From Platycnemis pennipes (taxonomy: Eukaryota; Arthropoda; Insecta; Odonata; Platycnemididae), in contig OW121857.1 of the NCBI GenBank assembly GCA_933228895.1, positions 4,650,001 to 4,714,000 of the forward strand: a DNA stretch of 64,000 nucleotides, written 5' to 3'. Numbering within the stretch: position 1 is the first letter of the stretch; each line of letters opens with the position of its first letter. The position numbers and the translations under genes were made by a program. The notes below the pieces were generated by a model. The model was not told the origin of the DNA, made no database searches, and was given only the letters and a program-made list of their open reading frames with translations. Shown here piece by piece: positions 27,301-33,652 of this stretch.

Positions 27301-28970
27301 ATATTTTTTTAAATTACCGAATATGATAGAGTTTGTAAAATAAAAAGACCCATATTTTTCCGTTTTTTGATCCGTCAATTATTTCTTGAGTTATGAGCGG
27401 CGAAAAACTGATGTTTTTAAACCATTCGGAAAAGTGGGCGCAACCTCTGATGTATATCGACTTTGTCCAATCACAACTGATCCAGCGAAGCTACTTTGCC
27501 TTATCGCAAATGGAGGGGCACAGCTGACTCTGCCAACCAGAGAGGTTGCGACAGGATCTGTGCGAGCAGACCTTCCGAGAACCCCCCTCCACTCCCTTTC
27601 CTTCCCCTAAAAGCTATCAAGGACGGGAGGAAAGTGACGTCAATGGTATCACAGCAGCTTTTTCGGTGGGCGTCACCTTTTGCTTATTTTAATTTTGGAT
27701 TTATGAGTGAATGGTTGTGGTCAGAAGATTAATTTTTTCACTAAAATTCTTTTTTCGTTTCCATCTGACGATTTCGTGTGCAAAATTCTGATTTCGGTTG
27801 CGAGTAAACGCCCCCATTAAGAGGAGGATCTTTAGGAGCTAGTTCTCATTTGCACTTTTTAAATACGGTCCATCAAGGATGGCACGCTTAAGACAGAGTA
27901 GGGGAGATGGAATGCAAAACCCTTGGAAATCCCAGTTTACTAGAAACCCATGTGTTAATTTTAAGTTCATTTGAAAAAGCTCTGAAATAGCAGGATGACA
28001 TAGGGGGTACATAGATTACATTGCGAGGCATAGGAAATATTCGCCTCCTGAACTTAACAATTGTATCCCAGTGCCTCTGAAGCTCTAGTGAATATGTATT
28101 AATAATTGGCTGTGAAAACTCTCGAAGCTCGGAAGTCTTCCCTGTCAAACCTGGAGTTAATCGTCATTTTAAAAGCTCCAGGGCATCCTGCTCATGGAGT
28201 CTTTCGCTGCTGCAAAGCATGGTGTGAATTTCAATTGATTATGGGCTAATTAGCAACACACTTAGTGAAATAAATACTAATGGCTTTATAATTAATGAAC
28301 TGAATAATTAATATGAAATTAATTAAATAAAAATAAAATAAATGAATAAATTTACCTCGTATTTAAATAATAACTTGTTGATAAAGCTTTCACGGAGAGA
28401 ACTGTCTGCTTGGAACCATCTAGTGGCTGAGTGGAGAGGAAAGAGTCACACATGCAATTTACTGTAATATTGTGCTGTTCACATTTTCGTGCTGTAGAAT
28501 TTTTTCACGTTTTAATTAATGAGGAAAAAATACTTAATGTCATTTTAAAATCAAATGGCCTAAAATACGAATGCTGCCATGGTTGTAAACATTTGATCAA
28601 GATGATATGAAAATAATAGGAAAGTAGCTTGTTGTGTTTCAAGAAAGCTACCATAAATTATTGCAAAGGGCAAACAGCCACCACTTTAAGATATCCACTG
28701 TTGCCAAAACAACAACTGTGGTATTAAAATGTGTTTGCATCAGATTCATTGCTCAGGCATCAGATTTCTTGATTCTAGTTTGTTCACTTGTGTCTCACGT
28801 ATTGTTTCGTTCTCTAGGTGAAACACCCTGAAGCCTTGGGATTGGCCGTTGGGCAGGAGTTGAAAGTGAAGTACTTTGGCCGGGATCCTGTGTCTGGTTT
28901 AATGAGGCTCTCGAGGAAAGTGCTCCAGGGGCCAGCCTCGGCTGTCGTTCGGAACTTAGGAGAGCAGTGA
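222..28970 (+). CDS. PNPT1: PNPT1, mitochondrial polynucleotide phosphorylase, C-terminal half (7 exons)
   Basis: The product degrades RNA 3' to 5' by phosphorolysis and, in animals, works in mitochondria as a homotrimer with the SUV3 helicase (family knowledge). Exons 222-395, 2348-2541, 2661-2824, 11362-11549, 16504-16627, 24513-24746 and 28818-28970 join with matching phases into 410 codons plus a TGA stop. Numbering from the first (split) codon, the second RNase PH core is about residues 1-205, with a phosphate-site serine run at 125-127 and metal or active-site residues D182, D188 and K190. The KH domain (about 255-312) has a GVGG loop at 266-269. The S1 domain covers about 320-397. The human protein has 783 residues, so the first RNase PH core, helical domain and targeting peptide lie upstream of the window. 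No frameshift or stop is seen, so the gene looks functional. Confidence 0.95.
903..1030 (+). mobile_element. 3' fragment of a tRNA-derived SINE (same family as 36818-37160)
   Basis: The stretch TTTCTCTCCACCCTTCCTCC and the following roughly 100 bp match the 3' part of the complete SINE at 36818-37160 read on its own strand, including the run of AACTCC, TTACCCAC and CGGTCxCCTCCCCTxAAT blocks. The tRNA-like head is missing, so this is a 5'-truncated copy. It lies in PNPT1 intron 1. Confidence 0.65.
1371..1901 (+). mobile_element. MITE-like repeat carrying TGACGTCA, copy 1
   Basis: About 530 bp with short inverted ends (left ATGGGGTCGTTTA, right GTAAACTCATT). It shares its whole length with 12923-13455 and 27295-27818. 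Its centre is GC-rich compared with the ends and contains a CCGATCACAACTGAGCCCGC block and TGACGTCA at 1722-1729. It has no transposase and no coding frame conserved between copies. I could not find a convincing target duplication. Confidence 0.75.
2348..2541 (+). CDS. PNPT1: PNPT1 exon B (RNase PH core 2, substrate-binding part)
   Basis: Flanked by AG (2346-2347) and a GTGTGT donor (2542). It encodes the conserved [12 protein letters not shown] and [11 protein letters not shown] segments and ends in SEVLESNG, where the last glycine codon is split after one base. The intron that follows is only 119 bp, the only intron here without a mobile insertion. Confidence 0.94.
2661..2824 (+). CDS. PNPT1: PNPT1 exon C (phosphate-binding serine loop)
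   Basis: Acceptor AG at 2659-2660; donor GTGAGC at 2825. It completes the glycine and continues [19 protein letters not shown], the family's phosphate-binding loop and core strand. It ends in phase 0 after DIL. The following intron 3 is about 8.5 kb because a copia element is inserted in it. Confidence 0.94.
3282..3487 (-). repeat. Copia 3' LTR
   Basis: On the minus strand it starts TGTAACA and ends AATAACA, so it has TG...CA ends. It aligns along its length with 10751-10958, with scattered substitutions and small indels that indicate age. On the element strand it is preceded by the purine-rich run AAGAGAAAG (3488-3496), a likely polypurine tract. Confidence 0.88.
3488..3881 (-). pseudogene. 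Copia RNase H C-terminal end and 3' untranslated stretch
   Basis: Encodes the copia-typical motif [16 protein letters not shown] near 3750-3830, the end of pol, followed by AT-rich untranslated sequence up to the polypurine tract at 3488-3496. Confidence 0.75.
3882..4912. mobile_element. hAT-like non-autonomous element inside the copia
   Basis: Flanked by 8-bp duplications TAGTATCC (3874-3881 and 4913-4920). The ends are inverted: left CATAGTTGGGA, right complement CATAGTTTGGA, with a longer imperfect inverted zone of TTAAC and GTTAA motifs reaching about 60-100 bp inwards. The 8-bp duplication points to the hAT superfamily. No transposase is recognisable in the 1031 bp. Confidence 0.85.
4970..5499. 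mobile_element. MITE with GGTAAATTACCG-rich ends, copy 1
   Basis: 530 bp with ends AGAGATGG and CCATCTCT and subterminal repeats of GTAATTTTC and ACCGCGGTAATTTACC. Nearly identical to 11625-12156. It sits inside the copia RNase H region. I found no clear target duplication for this copy. Confidence 0.85.
5584..6134 (-). pseudogene. Copia RT thumb and RNase H
   Basis: 5928-6134 is the RT thumb region; 5584-5886 carries RNase H, with the CDANWG aspartate and a WEAEF glutamate. The domain's end appears at 4921-4960 and 3740-3881, split off by the MITE and hAT-like insertions. Confidence 0.85.
6140..6905 (-). pseudogene. Copia reverse transcriptase
   Basis: The N-terminal part (6498-6905) shows the copia RT signature: a W..AM..E...L motif, [19 protein letters not shown] and YSPV. 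The catalytic YVDD box is at 6229-6240 on the minus strand, in the context [12 protein letters not shown]. The frame between the two is broken by stops and small shifts, so no full-length RT is encoded. Confidence 0.88.
7233..7435 (-). pseudogene. Copia integrase, distal part
   Basis: Continues the integrase downstream of the pogo-like insertion, with the copia-typical WFWAEAV and NRSPxxAIDxxxPFELW motifs. Removing the insertion and one TA would bring it back into the frame of 9168-9790, so the insertion itself created this break. Confidence 0.85.
7438..9165. mobile_element. Pogo/Tigger-like element inside the copia integrase
   Basis: 1728 bp with inverted ends CAGTAGAACCTCT (7438-7450) and AGAGGTTCTACTG (9153-9165), flanked by TA (7436-7437 and 9166-9167), the target of the Tc1/mariner/pogo superfamily. 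Subterminal repeats of TTTACGAA and GACCTCTxTTTTACAAA are typical of pogo-type ends. No transposase frame is visible, so it is non-autonomous or internally decayed. Confidence 0.9.
9168..9790 (-). pseudogene. Copia integrase, N-terminal and catalytic part
   Basis: Encodes a CxxC-containing pre-integrase segment ([16 protein letters not shown]), then the catalytic triad region: [14 protein letters not shown] and PEQNGIAER. These hold the two aspartates and the glutamate of the DDE core. No D-[ST]-G aspartic protease motif lies between the gag knuckle and this segment, so the protease appears deleted. The frame is cut by the pogo-like insertion at 9165-9167. Confidence 0.88.
9775..10595 (-). 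pseudogene. Copia gag remnant with CCHC zinc knuckle
   Basis: An ATG at 10593-10595 opens a frame encoding a copia-like Gag N-terminus, but a stop follows at codon 5 and more stops interrupt the frame. The clean part, from about 10157, encodes a Gag C-terminal region with a CX2CX4HX4C knuckle ([14 protein letters not shown], 9804-9845), which packages RNA in active elements. After the knuckle the frame shifts toward pol. Confidence 0.85.
10737..10750 (-). promoter_or_regulatory. Primer-binding site complementary to the tRNA-iMet anticodon arm
   Basis: The + strand reads CTGGGCCCATAACC, identical to the anticodon stem-loop of animal initiator tRNA-Met, so the element strand is complementary to it. 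Drosophila copia is known to prime from an internal cleavage product of this tRNA rather than from the 3' end. The site directly abuts the 5' LTR, as expected. Confidence 0.9.
10751..10958 (-). repeat. Copia 5' LTR
   Basis: Partner of 3282-3487. On the minus strand it begins TGCAAAG. Its inner end reads AATAAAA where the other LTR has AATAACA, so the terminal CA is mutated. It abuts the primer site at 10737-10750. Confidence 0.88.
11362..11549 (+). CDS. PNPT1: PNPT1 exon D (catalytic aspartates)
   Basis: Acceptor CTAG at 11358-11361; donor GTGATG at 11550. It opens with [16 protein letters not shown], which carries the two aspartates and the lysine matching E. coli PNPase D486, D492 and K494 (correspondence from memory of the family). 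It ends two bases into an arginine codon. A long gap separates it from exon C, but phase and sequence join without loss. Confidence 0.94.
11625..12156. mobile_element. MITE with GGTAAATTACCG-rich ends, copy 2
   Basis: 532 bp, ends TAGAG and CTCTA, colinear with 4970-5499 over the whole length, including the central TTTTGAGCTGCAAATCC block. The left flank GTCAAGCC and right flank GTCAAAAG share their first five bases, a possible decayed 8-bp duplication. It lies in PNPT1 intron 4, only about 75 bp after exon D. Confidence 0.85.
12157..12922. other. Intron 4 stretch without recognised feature
   Basis: Mixed-composition intronic DNA between the MITE copy and the fold-back element. No open frame, repeat partner or RNA gene is seen. 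Confidence 0.6.
12923..14029. mobile_element. Fold-back composite of the TGACGTCA MITE family (copy 2)
   Basis: 12923-13455 is a full copy of the family (TGACGTCA at 13273-13280). From 13456 to 14029 a diverged copy runs in the opposite direction: the complement of ATATGGTAAACGACCCATT (14011-14029) matches the left end, and inner blocks such as CAGCTGTGxATCCxxCATTG and TTGTGATTGGAC are reverse complements of the left half. The long inverted arms therefore extend over most of the 1.1 kb. There is no coding content. Confidence 0.75.
14382..14581. repeat. 200-bp palindromic MITE
   Basis: Left arm CATCATGAAAATAAATATGA and onward to ACCGACCGC, right arm GCGGTCGG through TTTTCATGATG, inverted and interrupted by a central loop of about 70 bp that itself pairs in part (GCTAGAGCATCATTA with TAATGATGCTCTAGC). 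It would form a long hairpin. Target duplication is unclear. Confidence 0.75.
14970..15951 (+). mobile_element. Decayed mariner element
   Basis: 982 bp with inverted ends CACAGTGTGTCCCAGTTCCG and its complement, flanked by TA at 14968-14969 and 15952-15953. Inside are broken pieces of mariner transposase: an N-terminal [10 protein letters not shown] helix-turn-helix segment (about 15180), a central [20 protein letters not shown] segment (about 15420-15520), and the C-terminal [20 protein letters not shown] (15648-15710). The segment that should hold the second catalytic aspartate is altered and several frameshifts are present, so it is inactive. Confidence 0.88.
15323..15350. repeat. (GTGC)n microsatellite inside the mariner relic
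   Basis: Six or so GTGC/GCGT tetranucleotide units in a row. It has expanded within the old transposase region. Confidence 0.75.
15985..16070. repeat. Pogo-like terminal hairpin
   Basis: Begins CAGTGATACCTTGGTTAACG after a TA and folds back onto ATCGTAATCCAAGGT at about 16046-16060. Pogo/Tigger ends often have this form. No matching opposite end was found, so it is a solo end or a short derivative. Confidence 0.5.
16086..16503. other. Intron 4 tail without recognised feature
   Basis: AT-rich sequence leading into the exon E acceptor. No supported gene or repeat. Confidence 0.6.
16504..16627 (+). CDS. PNPT1: PNPT1 exon E (linker and first half of KH domain)
   Basis: Acceptor TTTACAG ends at 16503; donor GTTGGT begins at 16628. 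It encodes a charged linker and then [20 protein letters not shown], the KH domain's RNA-binding loop. The GxxG is GVGG, where I recall the human protein having GPGG; the family allows variation at the x positions. Confidence 0.93.
17046..17826 (-). mobile_element. Pogo/Tigger-type transposon remnant with transposase C-terminus
   Basis: Starts CAGTAGAGTCTTGATTTTAC after TA (17044-17045), a pogo-type end. On the minus strand 17826-17599 reads as one frame with a single internal stop: an acidic [14 protein letters not shown] segment, then an ALNTLHNFS helix region and a short tail, ending TAA at 17599-17601. Acidic C-termini followed by such a helix are common in Tigger transposases. The right boundary is not visible. 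Confidence 0.6.
17827..19576. other. Intron 5 stretch, no gene recognised
   Basis: Mostly AT-rich. 18180-18600 is distinctly more GC-rich, with CTCCTCCCCCACTAGTGGAG, and may be another insertion. Its short frames are not conserved-looking and I found no partner copy in the window. Confidence 0.5.
19577..19800 (+). pseudogene. Possible DNA-transposon acidic N-terminal remnant
   Basis: One reading frame encodes an acidic stretch ([10 protein letters not shown], a stop, then [18 protein letters not shown]), after a basic start with MPKKHSV in another frame. Acidic N-termini of this kind occur in piggyBac-type and pogo-type transposases, but no catalytic motif is present. Identity uncertain. Confidence 0.25.
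20037..20234 (+). pseudogene. Tigger/CENP-B-like helix-turn-helix remnant
   Basis: A 65-codon frame encodes [20 protein letters not shown], then a polar helix with [10 protein letters not shown], resembling the N-terminal psq-type DNA-binding domain of Tigger transposases (pattern ERxxxGExxxxVGRxLGxxxSTVRxIxK). It stops before any DDE core. It lies on the strand opposite to 17599-17826, so the two pieces are probably separate insertions. Confidence 0.4.
20575..21620 (-). mobile_element. 5'-truncated LINE, reverse transcriptase 3' half
   Basis: Minus-strand frames 21216-21617 and 20604-21110 encode the RT palm and thumb of a non-LTR retrotransposon. The first has [12 protein letters not shown] and the catalytic box as FTDD, then KINKKKTK. 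The second has the C-terminal [28 protein letters not shown] and GKNGRGRPR motifs. One frame change lies between them. The 3' tail on the minus strand ends in a (ATG/TGA)n microsatellite (20571-20590). The endonuclease half is missing. Confidence 0.88.
21769..22085 (+). mobile_element. LINE 3'-end fragment (C-terminal RT extension)
   Basis: The frame encodes the tail typical of jockey/CR1-type ORF2 proteins: a basic stretch, [19 protein letters not shown], and AFYSIDDFL. This tail follows the RT domain in insect LINEs. It runs without a stop into the next LINE piece near 22085, so two unrelated fragments abut. Confidence 0.65.
22086..22450 (+). mobile_element. Second LINE 3'-end fragment
   Basis: Encodes [20 protein letters not shown], then [17 protein letters not shown], the same C-terminal motif set as the LINE at 20575-21620 but on the + strand and from a diverged member. 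It ends with CCTACCTTCACCGGTAGAAT and an ATAATAATA-type tail around 22420-22440. Confidence 0.75.
22985..24040. mobile_element. Repeat element with direct CAGGGAAAAGTCAGGGA ends
   Basis: The left end (22995-23080) and right end (23965-24025) both contain GGCGATCG followed by several CAGGGAAA and GTCAGGGAA units in the same orientation. The roughly 900 bp between shows no coding frame. Direct, not inverted, terminal repeats are unusual for the other DNA elements here. Confidence 0.55.
24513..24746 (+). CDS. PNPT1: PNPT1 exon F (end of KH, start of S1)
   Basis: Acceptor CTCTTTCAG ends at 24512; donor GTATTC begins at 24747. It encodes the final KH strand and helix (GSFTMFAP, then a helix ending DDWL), then the start of the S1 barrel from [11 protein letters not shown] through [20 protein letters not shown]. 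Both ends are phase 0. Confidence 0.94.
24868..25620 (-). repeat. Inverted partial copy (C) of the large 2-kb repeat
   Basis: The reverse complement of 41185-41880 matches this stretch in order, for example CATGACGTCACGGCACGGTA and the block AGGCGTTTCAGGTCACGTGA. The match is diverged with several indels, so this is an older copy than the pair at 39.9 and 61.5 kb. It lies in PNPT1 intron 6 and contains TGACGTCA at 25006 and 25433. Confidence 0.75.
25640..27095. other. Intron 6 stretch without recognised feature
   Basis: AT-rich DNA with short frames only. 26340-26640 is somewhat GC-richer, but nothing there is recognisable. Confidence 0.5.
27096..27285 (-). mobile_element. tRNA-derived SINE with GTT-repeat tail
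   Basis: On the minus strand a tRNA-like head begins GATCCTGGGTGGCTTGGTGT (A-box region), followed about 35 bp later by a perfect B box, GGTTCAATTCC. The body ends in a (GTT)n tail near 27118-27130. It differs from the SINE at 36818. The TGACGTCA MITE copy 3 begins within 10 bp of its 5' end. Confidence 0.75.
27295..27818 (+). mobile_element. TGACGTCA MITE family, copy 3
   Basis: 524 bp, left end AACGGGGTCTTTTACC, right end GTAAACGCCCCCATT, nearly complementary over 16 bp. Colinear with 1371-1901 and 12923-13455. TGACGTCA is at 27635-27642 and CCAATCACAACTG at 27468-27480. Confidence 0.78.
27819..28817. other. End of PNPT1 intron 6
   Basis: AT-rich intronic sequence up to the exon G acceptor; no gene or repeat partner recognised. 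Confidence 0.6.
28818..28970 (+). CDS. PNPT1: PNPT1 exon G (end of S1 domain, stop)
   Basis: Acceptor TTCTCTAG ends at 28817. It encodes the rest of the S1 barrel, including [13 protein letters not shown] and MRLSRKVLQ, then a short tail and TGA at 28968-28970. The C-terminal tail after the S1 domain is shorter than in the human protein, which I recall extending about 25 residues further. Confidence 0.94.
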   Translation: MKHPEALGLAVGQELKVKYFGRDPVSGLMRLSRKVLQGPASAVVRNLGEQ

Positions 28971-29370
28971 CATGGGATTGCGTTTTTAATTGGGCGTGAT
29001 TTTCAGGTGCGTCGACGTGGTGAGACCATGCTGACTCCTTTGCTAATGGTTCGTGGCAGTCCCTGGGAATCCAGACAGCAAGGAAGCTGTGAAATAATTC
29101 AGTTCTATGAATTTTGATATATTTTTATAATCAGAAAATGTTTGTAAGTGGTGGAGAGTGTGAGTTACGGTGTTTATGTTCCACTCTGCTGAGGAAATCA
29201 TGAAATTCTTGGGCATGGCTCACTCAATTGTTACTTCAGCCTATATTAGACTTGTAAATATGTCCACGTTCCTTGTCTAGTGTCCAAGGAATGAATTTGC
29301 AGTTGGTATTTTGGACCAACATAGAATTGATAACTGATTTTATAAACAATAAATAATGATGAATTCCTTG
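28971..29370 (+). other. PNPT1: PNPT1 3' untranslated region with polyadenylation signal
   Basis: AT-rich sequence directly after the stop with no open frame of note. A canonical AATAAA stands at 29348-29353, about 380 bp after the stop, and is the best candidate for the poly(A) signal. Where the transcript ends is inferred. Confidence 0.6.
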
Positions 29371-29750
29371 TAATGAAACTGTACAAACGTAATAGTTTAT
29401 GTTAATACTTACCAGAAATGGTGAGATGATTGTTTTTTTTAGCTTGGATTGTGGAGCAAGTTAAGCATGTGACTACTTCTCTATTTCAGTTCAAATTGTT
29501 TTTTTTATCTACGGCCTTTTTGGTCCTTGAGATATTTTTACATCGAGTTTACATTGGAATTTATTACAGAAAAGAAGCAAGTAAATTAGGAAAGCATAAA
29601 AGTAAAATAATAAATGCAAAATATATAGATATACATACATATAAATGTATTTATTCCCAACTAATATAATTTATTAGAGCAGCATGATTAGTTATACAGG
29701 GAACTGCCTTGCATTATTAAGAAATAACTGTACACTTTGGACTAAAACAC

Positions 29751-30010
29751 TCATTTGAAGTTTCTTATTTCTGATGGTAATGAATTCCATAGTCTAGCAA
29801 CTGTCGCCATAAAAGATTTATCGAGGTGAGGGGTTGTGTGTTGGGGGATATGAATGTCGACAAAGTGATTGCTGGTTGAATGTGAATGAATATTTCTTTC
29901 CCAAATTAATCTTTCCAACAGATAAGGTGGATTACCAGAGGATGGTATTTTAAAAGGAAGACGAGTGAGATGGTACAGGTGACGTTTTTCATATTTCAAC
30001 AAGTTTCAGC
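29751..30010 (-). mobile_element. LINE 3'-end fragment (C-terminal RT extension)
   Basis: An 83-codon minus-strand frame encodes the conserved tail of insect LINE ORF2 proteins: RLPFKIPSSGNPPYLLERL, then DKSFMATVARLWNSLPSEIR. The RT domain itself is absent and 5' sequence up to 30180 has stops. It is placed 400 bp after the PNPT1 poly(A) signal. Confidence 0.75.
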
Positions 30011-30323
30011 TTCTGGCATATTAGCCACTAATGCAATCCCATTCTTTTAGGTCAAAATTAAAGTATTTGGCAGAGTTCATGGCCGCATGCAGTTTGTTGT
30101 CATTTGAATGATGTTGATGCCGAGATCCACCTGACTCAGATACACTGGTAATAGCCTAATCCTGCCAAGAGAACAAACGCTAGCTGCTATTGTTCTATTG
30201 CAAATGAGGAACAATTTTGCCTTCAGCATTGCCTGAGCACATAATCACCAATCATTTGTGTGCATTTGTGCCAAATTTCAAGACGAAAGATCTGGTGTTT
30301 TCCCGGCGTAGAATGCTGGTGAG

Positions 30324-33300
30324 TACGGATGTGCGAGTAGTACTTTTTGACCTCAAGTTGAGTCATAAAGTACTCGCGAGTATCGAGTTGAGTGGTAAAG
30401 TACTCGCGAGTATCGAGTCGAGTCATAAAGTACTCGCGAGTATCGAGTCGAGTTATGAAGTACTTGCGAGTATCGAGTCGAGTTATGAAGTACTTGCGAG
30501 TATCGAGTCGAGTCATAAAGTACTCGCGAGTATCGAGTCGAGTTATGAAGTACTCGCGAGTATCGAGTCGAGTCGAGTTTGTGCATTAATGTACATGAGT
30601 GAAGAGACCCAGTTTTTACTTAAGTCATCGCAATTAAAGTTAGCCAGCAATCCGACTATCAAATCAGCAGGTCTACCTACCTAATGCATATTTAAAAAAA
30701 CAGTGAAATTAATATGGCACGTAGCGCATGCCAAAAGACCTAATGGAAATTTTCCGGTAGCTGTCGAAATAAGAAAATTACCTTCATTCCTAGGATTACT
30801 CAAAAATATGTAAATTAGCTTGCAGTATGGTACCTAGAGTGTACTTAGGCATAATATGAGGCCTACAATGAGTGACATGTCCTATTAACTTGTAATGAAA
30901 GTAAGCCAGGAAGCAAAATATTTTTTCTTGAGGAATACATAAGCCAAATTAGAAGAGCATTCCTTGTATTTCGCATTCCTATGTGTTTCTTTTCAGAGCT
31001 AAACGCTTTCTCAGTGATGTCGTGTATGCCGGGGTTAGTCCAACAGTGCAGTAAATTTCATACAAAATGCCTTGTTTGTGCAGTAAATATTTGATAAGCT
31101 CGCACCTCAAATTTATGATTGGCCGTTAATTACATAATTAGTTTTTTAAAATATAATTTTCTTCCTCTTCCAATTATTGACACCATCTCTTCAAAATCTA
31201 TGATTTCTGCCTAAAGATGATAGAACTTAGAATCGTAAAAAGGACCTGGGTCAATCACCCAATCATTTGTGCGATGCATGAACACCCAATATCGGCATGG
31301 GTTATTTCTGATATCCATTAACGCAAGTTAATAATGTTTGAGCAATGAATTTTCATTCACGGGTGAATGTGAGCAGGTACATATATGAATTTTGTATGGA
31401 GTCCTGTGGATTAAAGTTTTCGATTCCTAAGGAAATATATTTGAACAAAAATTTATTATAGATAAGATATGACTTGGAACTTGGCAATTAATGATGTAAT
31501 TAATAATCCTAAATAGGAAATAAAAAAATTGAATAGTAAAACTTATAAGTTTTATGCGATACCTATATCATCCGTAATGCCCTTAATAGGATGCCTACCT
31601 TCCGTTACAAAATTTCCTTCACCCGTGAGTTTGAAGACCAATATCTCCAAGTTGGCTAATGCGATTTCAAGTTAAAGTATATAAAAATTAAAGCTTTTTT
31701 ATTTCTACGTTTACTGGTAGTATTAAAATATTTTTACAATTTTTTTACTGAAGTACGTGTTTAGGAACGAATTTTTTTGGTACTGGATGGATCCATCGAA
31801 TTGGGGCATCGTAAGAACAACACAGATCGAGATATCAAACTTTTCTTTTCACATATTGTAGCTTAGGGCTTTGTTAATAGTTATACGAAGTTTCATACTA
31901 TTACGTTCATCAATATTTTTGCTATTGACGAATTTGTCAGACTGCGTTATTTTCCGTCCCGCACGCTTTCCGTTCCGGAAATCACCGTTTGGACCTTTCT
32001 CTTGCACTCGAGTCATTAATATGAATCCACTTATGAAATCTCAGTAGAATTCGTTGGTTATTTGATATCGATATATATTTATTTTCAGCTATAAAAGCAC
32101 GCTCAACTATCCAGAGCATGCCCGAATGAGAAAGGTAGCGCGCGTGTGGAACTTATGCTGCAAGCAGATCGCCTATCGCTGTGAATGAGTCATGAGGACT
32201 CGACAATAGCGGAAAAAAGTATCGCCTTTAAGAATGCAAGTCAGTGTCTGTTTAAGAACTAACGGTATCTTTGGAAGCATACCGTCACTATGCCTCCTCG
32301 CGCAAAGATTTTGGAGACGGAGTTGAAGATAATTTAAAATGCAATTTGTTTCTCTCGTCGAGAAGCCGAGAAATGTGGGGACAAAAGCTATTTCTATTAT
32401 CGCTGATTTTATTTTTGTGAATACTGCAACTTAAAAACTTTTATTCAAGCATAGGCAAGGATATTTTTCCTGTGCATACTAGAGAAATTTTCTCGCGTGG
32501 TGTTTGGTGCGCGCGGTACCTACGGTAGCTTACAACTTGACAACCTCGAGCGACTTATCTCTCCAAAAGTCCTGTCGCGTGGAGCTCGCTTTCCGAAATA
32601 AATATATACACGTTGAAAGCATATCTAATTCTCCCAATTTGCTAAGTCATTTTACATGTGCTTAGTTTTCAAACACGAAGAATACCATCAAAATGAACTA
32701 AATCTCCGACTTCCGTAAGCTGAGATAGCCTATTTTTAAGTATTATTCGTAACGTAATTGGTAACTGAGTAATCTATTTTAAACCTTGTTTAGTCTAAGA
32801 TTAAATATATGTTCCATATCTTCTGCGAAGAAAAGAGAAGTGGCTTTTCTTGTGTATCTTCAAGTGGGCGTCAAACTTGCTTCCCGGAAGTTGAATAATA
32901 TCCGGCGTTTTTATCTGTCTCGGTCGAAAAAGTAATTAATATAACCAACTAAAAATATATTTTTGACATTATTAAACGTATAAAGAAACAAGATTCAGTT
33001 CGATACACTTTATTTAGAAATTGAACTACCCAATTTTATGATATAAACCTTCAAACTCAGGGGATGGAATTTTACAACGGACATTAGTTGCTTTGAGGTT
33101 GAATATAGTCTACCCCAGACTTTTTCCGCGACGATTTCGGCCAAAAAGGGGGGAAGGGGGCTATATTCGGAGGAACACGGTACATATGCGGTTTCATGCA
33201 CCGTGTAACTGGTGTAACCACCGATTCATCCATTCGTTCACGCAATCGTACATGAATCCGTTCACGTAAACGTACATGAAACCATTCACGCAAATGTAAA

Positions 33301-33513
33301 TGAACGTACGTAAGTACATGTTCGAACGTGTTAATCTATCGTGTAACCAGAGATTTACTCGATTTTGATGATAGCGCTTCCTGTCGGCAGATTTCTGAAC
33401 CTACTGGCCTTGGCGGCTCCGTCGACAAAAGCTACTCGACTCGACTTTCGTAAAAATACTCGAGTCGAGTACCAACGACTTGACTCGAATTTTCGAGTAC
33501 TCGCACATCCCTA
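30324..33513. mobile_element. hAT-like element with internal 30-bp minisatellite
   Basis: 3190 bp. The left end is TACGGATGTGCGAGTAGTAC, and the right end's complement is TAGGGATGTGCGAGTACTCG. The 8-bp flanks CTGGTGAG (30316-30323) and CTGGTGAA (33514-33521) differ at one position. End form and duplication length point to hAT. Subterminal GACTCGAGT and CGAGTCGAG motifs occur at both ends and have amplified into the minisatellite on the left. No transposase frame is present. Confidence 0.85.
30355..30580 (+). repeat. 30-bp minisatellite, about seven and a half units
   Basis: The core TACTCGCGAGTATCGAGTCG (or TACTTGCGAG) recurs at exactly 30-bp spacing, at 30371, 30401, 30431, 30461, 30491, 30521 and 30551. 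Because 30 is divisible by three, all frames stay open and give spurious repetitive peptides. The core TACTCGCGAGTA is itself palindromic. Confidence 0.95.
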
Positions 33514-33652
33514 CTGGTGAAGTCTTCACGGGTTCTCCACCGGGTCAGGGAAACGGCTAATGCCGACGTTTCGATGGCTAACTCTGCCATCGAATCGTCT
33601 TCATTAGTCGTTTCCTTGACCCGGCGGAGAACCTGTGAAGACCTCACCAGTT
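33514..33652. repeat. 139-bp near-perfect hairpin
   Basis: CTGGTGAAGTCTTCACGGGT at the left pairs with ACCTGTGAAGACCTCACCAG at the right, with inner pairs CCGGGTCAGGGAAACGGCTA and TAGTCGTTTCCTTGACCCGG and a short CGATGGCxxAxxCTGCCATCG top. One arm carries the motif CGAAACGTCGG on the minus strand. From memory, similar motifs lie near the ends of some Penelope-like elements; I cannot confirm that here. Confidence 0.8.

Noticed and set aside
30217..30684. Long open frame on both strands encoding repetitive serine- and tyrosine-rich peptides
   Set aside because: It is produced by the 30-bp minisatellite, whose unit length is a multiple of three, so every frame stays open. No start context or conserved domain.
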